From Anaerolineae bacterium (GTDB lineage Bacteria; Chloroflexota; Anaerolineae; Anaerolineales; Villigracilaceae), in the NCBI GenBank assembly GCA_017303735.1, contig JAFLCF010000093.1, positions 1 through 17,016 of the forward strand: DNA of 17,016 nucleotides, read 5' to 3'. Below, one piece after another: positions 7,707 through 13,172 of the stretch (position 1 is the stretch's first letter; each line of letters starts with the position of its first letter). The notes beneath the pieces were generated by a model. It was not told the origin of the DNA. It did not search any database and saw nothing but the letters and a program-made list of their open reading frames with translations. The position numbers were made by a program, and so were the translations under genes.

Positions 7707-8906
7707 ATGGATGCCTTGAATGAATTCCTTGCTTTGCATCATTATCCTTTGGAACGTTCAAAGAACGGGCTGACCGGCGCAGGTGCAGACTTTTTGCGTG
7801 CGCGTGCGCAAGAGTCGCGCTTTGTGTTGATCGGAGAAGAACATGGGGTGGGGAGCACGATAGATTTTACAGCGGACCTTTTGCGGTTGATCGCGCCATT
7901 GGGGTATACGAATTACGTCACCGAAATAGGACCGATCAGTGCGGAGCATTTGAACCGCCTGTTGCGTAGAGCAGATGCAGGGTCAGCGTTTGAGGCGTTC
8001 TATCAGAAATATCCATTCTCGGTTCCATTTGCGTGGATGCGGGAAGAGGTCGAGTTGTATAAAACGGTCAGGCAGAATGCTCATGCAAAAGACGATGAGC
8101 CGGTGATCGGGATCGATCAGGAATTTATTTTTAGTCCGCATATCCATTTTGAGCGTTTGCTGGAGTTGTGCGCGGATGCATCATTGAAGAGTAAGCTTGC
8201 TGGTTGGTTGAAGGCGGAGCAACAGGCGCATCTGGATATGCAGAACGGCGTTTCGCCCGATAAACTTTCGATCTTTATGAACCTGCTTTTGCCCGAGGGT
8301 TGGGAAGAATTACGGAACTGGTTTCAAACCAATGGGGTGAACGAAGCATTGTCTATTATGGAGGCGGTGCGGGCTAGCCATACGATCTATCAACATTATA
8401 TGAATGAGGAATATTACGATAACAATTATGTCCGTTCGCTGTTGATGCGGGACTATTTTTATAAGGCATTTCAGCGCGTGGACTCGTTCAACCCGGAGGC
8501 GCGTTTCCTGGTCAAACTCGGCGCAAACCATGTTTCGCGCGGATTCACCTCGATGGGCATTCAGGACATTGGGAATTTTGTCTCTGAACTTGCATTGATG
8601 TTGAAGACGCAGTCTTTCCATATTTTTGTTATTCCTGTGGATGGCAAGTTGAATGCGTGGCTGCCTTTCCTGCCTGAGTCGTTCAAGGCGCATCCTGTGA
8701 ACGTTGAAGAGTATGGACCTGCCATTACGCATTTGGTGAATGCCGTGCCGGTAAAGACGGGTTGGAATCTGTATGACCTGCGTTCATTACGCCTTCGGCA
8801 GAGACACTGGTTGAAGGAAGCGCCTGAATTTAAGGAACTCTTTCAACGCTATGACGCGGTCTTGTTAATGGACGATGTGCAGGCAGCGACGAATGTTGCC
8901 GCGTAA
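7707..8906 (+). CDS. erythromycin-esterase-like protein, substrate unknown
   Basis: This 399-residue soluble protein shows the scattered motifs of the erythromycin esterase (EreA-like) superfamily: RFVLIGEEHGVGST (38-51, with the GE-x-HG motif at 43-47), YVTEIGP (70-76), PVIGIDQEF (132-140), MRDYFYKAF (247-255) and FLVKLGANHVSRG (267-279). The Glu and His residues in these motifs correspond to the catalytic set of the family, but my match is from memory of motifs, not a search. No signal peptide or membrane segment is seen, so it should be cytoplasmic. The start ATG 7707 has GGAGG 5 bases upstream (7697-7701); an in-frame TTG at 7695 is unlikely. It is a single gene, after the tRNA terminator and before the TIR island. 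Most proteins of this family do not act on macrolides, and resistance should not be assumed. Confidence 0.7.
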   Translation: MDALNEFLALHHYPLERSKNGLTGAGADFLRARAQESRFVLIGEEHGVGSTIDFTADLLRLIAPLGYTNYVTEIGPISAEHLNRLLRRADAGSAFEAFYQKYPFSVPFAWMREEVELYKTVRQNAHAKDDEPVIGIDQEFIFSPHIHFERLLELCADASLKSKLAGWLKAEQQAHLDMQNGVSPDKLSIFMNLLLPEGWEELRNWFQTNGVNEALSIMEAVRASHTIYQHYMNEEYYDNNYVRSLLMRDYFYKAFQRVDSFNPEARFLVKLGANHVSRGFTSMGIQDIGNFVSELALMLKTQSFHIFVIPVDGKLNAWLPFLPESFKAHPVNVEEYGPAITHLVNAVPVKTGWNLYDLRSLRLRQRHWLKEAPEFKELFQRYDAVLLMDDVQAATNVAA

Positions 8907-8943
8907 TATACCTGCTTTGTACGTCTGCTTGTAGAGGAAGGCG

Positions 8944-8949
8944 TATAAT
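8944..8949 (+). promoter_or_regulatory. -10 box of the truncated TIR copy
   Basis: TATAAT lies 20 bases before the ATG of the truncated TIR copy, exactly as in the intact TIR gene at 9806. No good -35 is seen. The element is part of the 106-base duplication. Confidence 0.55.
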
Positions 8950-9049
8950 TACCCTATCGCGGATAAATCATGACCCAACCCAAACGCCCTCTCAAAGTCT
9001 TCCTATGCCACGCCCACGCGGATCGTGACGCTGTCCGCGCACTGTACAC
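8944..9049 (+). repeat. direct repeat, left copy (TIR promoter plus 5' end)
   Basis: 106 bases align gap-free with 9780-9885 (about 13 mismatches by eye). Both copies include TATAAT, a 20-base leader and the first 26 codons of a TIR gene. The repeats flank the mntA-hepT pair. Confidence 0.85.
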
Positions 9050-9056
9050 CCAATAA
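8970..9056 (+). pseudogene. truncated TIR-domain gene remnant (28 codons)
   Basis: The frame from ATG 8970 encodes MTQPKRPLKVFLCHAHADR and nine more residues, then stops at 9054-9056. It matches the first 26 residues of the intact TIR protein at 9806 apart from two changes near the start (TQ for PE). At DNA level, 8944-9049 aligns without gaps to 9780-9885, about 93 of 106 bases identical, including the -10 box and the short untranslated leader. Homology stops abruptly in the codon after Tyr, and a terminator hairpin begins 8 bases after the stop. The first beta strand and the start of the first helix of the TIR fold are all that remain, so no TIR activity is possible. It is best read as the left end of a lost TIR gene copy. 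Confidence 0.85.
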
Positions 9057-9063
9057 ATAAATA

Positions 9064-9095
9064 AAACAGCCAGCCCGCGAACGGACTGGCTGTTT
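9064..9095 (-). terminator. terminator hairpin, mainly for hepT (possibly bidirectional)
   Basis: AAACAGCCAG (9064-9073) pairs with CTGGCTGTTT (9086-9095); inside, CCG (9075-9077) pairs with CGG (9082-9084) around CGAA. Read leftward, the stem is followed by a T-rich run (complement of AAATAAATAAAA before 9064), which fits termination of mntA-hepT. Read rightward it is followed only by TTTACTAT and would be weaker. Confidence 0.75.
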
Positions 9096-9122
9096 ACTAT
9101 AGTGCCTGCCAAAACAAATCCC

Positions 9123-9467
9123 TTATGAACTATTTTCTTCAAGAATGGTCTTTACCATCTTCAACAAGGCAGGAACTTCATTCTCTACAATGTCCCATAC
9201 GGTTTCATCGTTGATCCCAAAATATTCATGTGCCACAATATCGCGAAAGCCTGCAATTTTTCGCCATTTCACGTCGGGATACTTTTGCCGTGTTTTCTCA
9301 GGGATATTTTTTACAGCCTCCCCAATGATCTCTAAATTTCGTAACACGGCATCAAAATGCAATTCATCGCGGACAAAATCCTTGTAGGTCATTCCTTTGG
9401 TAAACCGCAGGACTTTCTCACATGACTCTTGTATATCTGCCAAATAAAGGGAGACGTTACGCGACAT
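9123..9467 (-). CDS. hepT: HepT-like HEPN-domain toxin (RNase)
   Basis: This 114-residue protein is a HEPN/DUF86-type toxin, the ribonuclease partner of MntA. The catalytic motif R-x4-H-x-Y is clear: RDIVAHEY at residues 75-82 (R75, H80, Y82). The helical layout also fits, with FDAVLRNLEIIGEAVKNIPE (38-57) as the family's second helix. In characterised HepT-MntA pairs the antitoxin adds AMP groups to the tyrosine of this motif, and HepT cleaves RNA when unmodified. That mechanism is known for the family, not shown here. The start ATG (9465-9467, minus strand) overlaps the mntA stop by 11 bases, so the two are translationally coupled. All key residues are present, so the toxin looks intact. 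It sits inside the direct repeats of TIR 5' ends. Confidence 0.92.
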   Translation of the reverse strand: MSRNVSLYLADIQESCEKVLRFTKGMTYKDFVRDELHFDAVLRNLEIIGEAVKNIPEKTRQKYPDVKWRKIAGFRDIVAHEYFGINDETVWDIVENEVPALLKMVKTILEENSS

Positions 9468-9747
9468 GGACTAAATCCTGCATGATGTAAGGTTTCATTT
9501 GTGGCTTAATTGCCTTCGGGGTGACCAAATCAACTTTGCGACCAAGCAGGTCTTCCAAGAAGAACTTTGTATCCATATAGCGGTCGAATGTGGCTTTTCC
9601 TTTGAATTCTACAAGGATATCCACATCGCTGCTTTTTCTCTCTTCGCCGCGAGCCACCGACCCAAACAGGGACAATGACTTTACGCCCAATTTCTCTAAT
9701 TGAGCACGGTTCTTGCGGATGCGGGTAATGACTGTCCTGCGAGTCAT
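9457..9747 (-). CDS. mntA: MntA-like nucleotidyltransferase antitoxin
   Basis: This 96-residue minimal nucleotidyltransferase has the family's GS-x10-D-x-D motif: LFGSVARGEERKSSDVDILV, with GS at 29-30, D41 and D43. The third acidic residue is in GRKVDLVT (D73). Members of this family neutralise HepT by transferring AMP to its active-site tyrosine. The ATG whose complement is CAT at 9745-9747 was chosen as start; a GTG 18 bases further upstream (9765) would add MLYNWV. TATAAT (9754-9759, minus strand) ends only 6 bases before the ATG, which argues against the longer start and suggests a leaderless message. No ribosome binding site is visible. It is the first gene of the leftward pair and overlaps hepT by 11 bases. 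It faces the rightward TIR gene at 9806. Confidence 0.92.
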   Translation of the reverse strand: MTRRTVITRIRKNRAQLEKLGVKSLSLFGSVARGEERKSSDVDILVEFKGKATFDRYMDTKFFLEDLLGRKVDLVTPKAIKPQMKPYIMQDLVHVA

Positions 9748-9753
9748 AACCCA

Positions 9754-9759
9754 ATTATA
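9754..9759 (-). promoter_or_regulatory. -10 box of mntA-hepT, leaderless geometry
   Basis: TATAAT on the minus strand (ATTATA at 9754-9759) lies 6 bases before the mntA ATG, so transcription would begin at or within a base or two of the start codon. No recognisable -35 box is seen. Confidence 0.5.
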
Positions 9760-9779
9760 CAACACGCGATAAACAGATT

Positions 9780-9785
9780 TATAAT
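9780..9785 (+). promoter_or_regulatory. -10 box of the TIR operon
   Basis: TATAAT lies 20 bases before the TIR ATG at 9806, as in the truncated copy at 8944. It is divergent from the mntA -10 box, with only 20 bases between the two boxes. The two promoters therefore share their upstream DNA and may compete. Confidence 0.55.
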
Positions 9786-9885
9786 CACCTCATCGCGGAC
9801 AACCCATGCCCGAACCCAAACGCCCCCTCAAAGTCTTCCTTTGCCATGCCCACGCGGACCGGGACGCTGTCCGCGCACTGTACAC
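9780..9885 (+). repeat. direct repeat, right copy (TIR promoter plus 5' end)
   Basis: Right copy of the 106-base repeat whose left copy is at 8944-9049. The start-to-start distance is 836 bases and the DNA between carries mntA-hepT. The first 35 bases from the ATG recur without change a third time at 10726. Confidence 0.85.
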
Positions 9886-10708
9886 GCGCCTGACCAACGA
9901 CGGCGTGGACGCATGGCTGGACAAAGCAAAACTCCTCCCAGGACAGGATTGGGAATTGGAGATTCGTAAGGCTGTCCGCGAAGCGGATGTGGTAGTGGTT
10001 TGCCTTTCAAAGCAATTCAATCAAGCGGGATTTCGTCAAAAAGAAGTACGCCTTGCACTTGACACGGCGATGGAAAAACCCGAAGGCGAGATATTCATCA
10101 TCCCTGCACGCTTGGAGGAATGTGAAAATCTCGAAAGCCTGAGAAAATGGCATGAAGTGGACTTGTTTGAGAATGATGGTTATGAAATGCTTGTGCGAGC
10201 CTTAAGAGAGCGTGCAAATAAAATTGGTATAGCGGTCGAATTAAGTAACAACTATACTGGCAAAAGCAAAATTCGTATTTTTTATAACCTAATTTATCAT
10301 CGTGAATATGACCTAGAAGAAGTGGATGCCAATGTCGCAGCAAAATATCTTTTTGAGTTATTAATAAGAAATCCTGTTGTTGTCACTACACCAGATGAAC
10401 ATGATGAAGATTTATTTATCGAGTACAGAACAAGAAACGTAGATTACTTTGATCCAAAAGATGGGCGGACAATCCAGCATGCACTAATAATTAATGGAAC
10501 GATTTCGGTGTTTTCAGATAAGGGTCAGTATCGATCTGTTAAGTCAGTAGATAATATTCCTGAAATGATGATTGTTACAATTACCCAAGGCGTAAAAAAG
10601 TCAAAAATCCGATTTGATAGTGATGATCTTCGGTTGGATATTCTAAACAGTTTTATGAACAAATTCTTACATGACCTAATTGGGTATGTTCCAGATAGAC
10701 CTCTTTAA
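9806..10708 (+). CDS. TIR-domain protein with unrecognised C-terminal domain
   Basis: A 300-residue protein whose first ~140 residues form a TIR domain of the bacterial TIR_2 type: KVFLCHAHADRDAVRALYTR (9-28, strand A and helix A), AWLDKAKLLPGQDWELEI (36-53, box 2-like), DVVVVCLS (61-68), and GFRQKEVRLAL (75-85), where E80 is the expected catalytic glutamate of NAD-cleaving TIRs. NADase activity is a family inference. Residues ~145-300 match nothing I know; they look mixed alpha/beta, without membrane segment or signal. The DNA of this second half is clearly richer in A and T than the first. The start is ATG 9806, 20 bases after TATAAT, with no good ribosome binding site. It is followed after 17 bases by a second TIR gene, so the two form an operon. 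Confidence 0.88.
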   Translation: MPEPKRPLKVFLCHAHADRDAVRALYTRLTNDGVDAWLDKAKLLPGQDWELEIRKAVREADVVVVCLSKQFNQAGFRQKEVRLALDTAMEKPEGEIFIIPARLEECENLESLRKWHEVDLFENDGYEMLVRALRERANKIGIAVELSNNYTGKSKIRIFYNLIYHREYDLEEVDANVAAKYLFELLIRNPVVVTTPDEHDEDLFIEYRTRNVDYFDPKDGRTIQHALIINGTISVFSDKGQYRSVKSVDNIPEMMIVTITQGVKKSKIRFDSDDLRLDILNSFMNKFLHDLIGYVPDRPL

Positions 10709-10725
10709 AGAAACGAAAATCTAAA

Positions 10726-12999
10726 ATGCCCGAACCCAAACGCCCCCTCAAAGTCTTCCTCTGCCACGCATCCACGGACAAGCCCAAAGTCCGGGAACTC
10801 TATCGCTACCTGAAAAAGCGAGGGATTCAACCGTGGTTTGACGAAGAAGACTTGGTGGGTGGGCAGGATTGGCAGGTTGAAATCCCCAAAGCCTTGGCAA
10901 CTTCGGATGCTATCATCATTTGTTTGACCAAAAACTCAATAGATCGAGAAGGCTACATCCAGAAGGAAATCAAATTTGCTTTGGATAAAGCCCTCGAAAT
11001 GCCAGAGGGACGGATTTTCCTGATCCCCGTCAAGTTTGAGGAATGTGAAGTTCCATTCACTTTGAGCCGCTATCAATGGGTGGATTTGACGGTTGAATCT
11101 GGCTATGCCAGGATGATGAAGGCGCTGAAGTTCCGCGCTTCACAGTTGGAACGGTCAACGGTTGAGGTTTCTAAGAAAGATGTTGTAGAAGAAAATATTA
11201 CTCGTGAGAAGGCTGAAAAAGAGGCTGCTGAAAAAGCGCGGCTGGAAGCCGAAGAGTTAGCGAGACAAAAAACTGCAAAAGATAAAGCGGAACGCGAAGC
11301 CACTGAACGTGCAGAAAAAGAAAGAAAAGTAAAAGAATTACGCGAAAAACAGGCTCGTGAAGCCGGAGAGAAAACCAAGCGTGAAACTGAAAATAAGGAA
11401 GATAAACCTGTAGCCGTAAAACCAAAAGCAGTAAATCAAATTGTTTATTGGTTTGGAGGCTTTGCCCTCCTTGTTACAGGAATTGTACTTTTATCTTCAC
11501 TTACTAATTCACCTAAAACCTCTACTCCAACGCCAACTAGCACTAATACAATATCCTCAAAAACTCCTGAGACTCAAATGACCTTGACTGTTACACCACT
11601 CCCTACCTCGACTGCGATTGGTAGCGGGACAGAAAAGCTCATTTTTGAATTAGACGAAAATGGAAAACATGGTATTTATACTGTTAATGGAGATGGGTCA
11701 GAATTAAAAAGGTTCACCGAGGGACTATATAATGATTATATAGTGTCTTTATCACCAGACGGTAGAAAAATTTTGTTTAGTTCTATTAGAGAAAACAAAA
11801 GGAATTTATACTTAACAGATTTAAGTGGGGGAGATGTAGTACAGATTACAAATGCAACTGGCTCTGAATGGGTTAATTACAAAGGATGGTCTCCTGATGG
11901 TTCCAAAATTGTTTATAGTGTAAATGATGATTTGTTTTCAGTTAATATTGATGGGACAGGGTTGGTCAAATTGGCAAGTAATATTTTGAATGCCGATATC
12001 GTAACTTGGTCTCAAAAGGGCGATAAGTTGTTGCTTCAACAAGGTGGGTTTTGGAGTGGTGACGGCGAAATTTACGTTGTAAATATAGATGGTACTGGTG
12101 TAATCAACTTAACAAACAACAGTAAAGGTGATTGGTTTGTGGGTTGGTTGCCTAATAATGAAGAGATTATATTTAGTTCCGAAAGAGATGGAAATGAGGA
12201 GCTATATAAAGTTGCTGTTGATGGATCTGGTGTTGAAAACATAACTCAATCTGCTGGCGATGATATTTTTGGTTTTTTGTCATTAACAAATGGTGGTTTG
12301 TTTTTTAGTTCTAATCGTTCAGGAAATTATGATGTGTATAAGATGGATTTGAAAGATTTTTCTGTTACACCTTTAACATCAGAAATCTCTGATGATTATT
12401 TTGTATCTCTATCGCCTGATGAATCTAAGTTTGTCTTTAAATCTGAGCAAGGAGGGGATGTTGAGGTTAAGGTTGCAAATGTAAATGTATCAAATTCAAT
12501 TAATTTGACGCAAAGCCTCGGTGAAGATCTTTTTGTGGATTGGATGCCGGATGGCGAAGGTATATTGTTCTCGTCTAATCGAAATAATAACATTGATTAT
12601 TTTTCGGTTGATTTAGATGGTACTAACTTAATTAATCTGACTAAAAACCCAGAACATGATAAATTTATTTCTTGGTCGCCTACTCAAGAGAAAATATTAT
12701 TTAGTTATGAGGCAGTCTCGGTAGTTGAGAGATCAAACCAATCCGGTACATGGAATGTCCAAGATGAAGATGTCGTGGCTTATGTCAGCGATATAAATGG
12801 TTCAAACACCTTTATTTTTGATATCCCTCTTGTTTATGATGGAATTAGTAGCGTGATTTGGTCACCGGATGGCAGTAAAGTTGTGCTTACTCTTTTTAAG
12901 GAGGCTGCTACTTATACTCCAGATATGTTTATCATCGATACAAACAGTAAAAGCATTGTTAAGATAGAGTATGCGAGTAATCAGATATGGATTCCATAA
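10726..12999 (+). CDS. TIR / coiled coil / transmembrane helix / TolB-type beta-propeller protein
   Basis: A 757-residue multidomain protein. Residues 1-140 are a TIR domain (VFLCHASTDK, PWFDEEDLVGGQDWQVEI, and GYIQKEIKFAL with putative catalytic E81). Residues ~155-225 are a highly charged Lys/Glu/Ala coiled coil. Residues 237-260 form one hydrophobic helix preceded by KPK, so the positive-inside rule places the TIR domain in the cytoplasm. Residues 261-300 are a Pro/Thr/Ser-rich stalk. Residues ~301-757 hold about nine PD40/TolB-like repeats with cores such as SPDGRKILFSS (343), SPDGSKIVYS (389), MPDGEGILFSSNR (607) and SPDGSKVVLT (713), spaced mostly 40-46 residues apart: a beta-propeller expected outside the membrane. 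The first 15 residues equal those of the preceding TIR protein. The propeller-coding DNA is AT-rich, unlike the TIR part. No terminator follows. The ligand is unknown. Confidence 0.9.
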   Translation: MPEPKRPLKVFLCHASTDKPKVRELYRYLKKRGIQPWFDEEDLVGGQDWQVEIPKALATSDAIIICLTKNSIDREGYIQKEIKFALDKALEMPEGRIFLIPVKFEECEVPFTLSRYQWVDLTVESGYARMMKALKFRASQLERSTVEVSKKDVVEENITREKAEKEAAEKARLEAEELARQKTAKDKAEREATERAEKERKVKELREKQAREAGEKTKRETENKEDKPVAVKPKAVNQIVYWFGGFALLVTGIVLLSSLTNSPKTSTPTPTSTNTISSKTPETQMTLTVTPLPTSTAIGSGTEKLIFELDENGKHGIYTVNGDGSELKRFTEGLYNDYIVSLSPDGRKILFSSIRENKRNLYLTDLSGGDVVQITNATGSEWVNYKGWSPDGSKIVYSVNDDLFSVNIDGTGLVKLASNILNADIVTWSQKGDKLLLQQGGFWSGDGEIYVVNIDGTGVINLTNNSKGDWFVGWLPNNEEIIFSSERDGNEELYKVAVDGSGVENITQSAGDDIFGFLSLTNGGLFFSSNRSGNYDVYKMDLKDFSVTPLTSEISDDYFVSLSPDESKFVFKSEQGGDVEVKVANVNVSNSINLTQSLGEDLFVDWMPDGEGILFSSNRNNNIDYFSVDLDGTNLINLTKNPEHDKFISWSPTQEKILFSYEAVSVVERSNQSGTWNVQDEDVVAYVSDINGSNTFIFDIPLVYDGISSVIWSPDGSKVVLTLFKEAATYTPDMFIIDTNSKSIVKIEYASNQIWIP

Positions 13000-13096
13000 C
13001 ATTCTTGTGTAATAAGTTAGATCGAAATATATTAGTAGTTAATTAGATTGCTGAAAAACTTTTGTCTTGTGTAGTACATCGAATAGAAGATGAGCT
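13000..13096. other. AT-rich gap between the TIR operon and glyQS
   Basis: I see no gene, hairpin terminator or repeat in this AT-rich stretch. The TIR operon therefore has no visible intrinsic terminator before the glyQS promoter. Confidence 0.5.
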
Positions 13097-13126
13097 TTGA
13101 GGTACCCATTAACCATCAGTTATAAT
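13097..13126 (+). promoter_or_regulatory. probable glyQS promoter
   Basis: TTGAGG (13097-13102), 18 bases, then TATAAT (13121-13126). The -10 is perfect and the -35 matches 4 of 6. The leader would be about 40 bases. Confidence 0.65.
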
Positions 13127-13141
13127 CCCCCCGCACCAAAA

Positions 13142-13172
13142 ACTGAATACTGACCACTGGACACTGAAAACT
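13142..13172 (+). repeat. heptamer tandem repeat abutting the glyQS start
   Basis: Four head-to-tail copies of a 7-base unit of the form ACTGNNN, plus a final ACT, run directly into the ATG at 13173. They occupy the place where a ribosome binding site would be, and no purine-rich site is seen. Confidence 0.8.

Noticed and set aside
8944..13000. Transposon or prophage carrying the TIR island
   Set aside because: No transposase, integrase, terminal inverted repeats or phage genes are seen. The tRNA-Asn upstream has no visible partial copy of its 3' end downstream that would mark an attachment site within the window.
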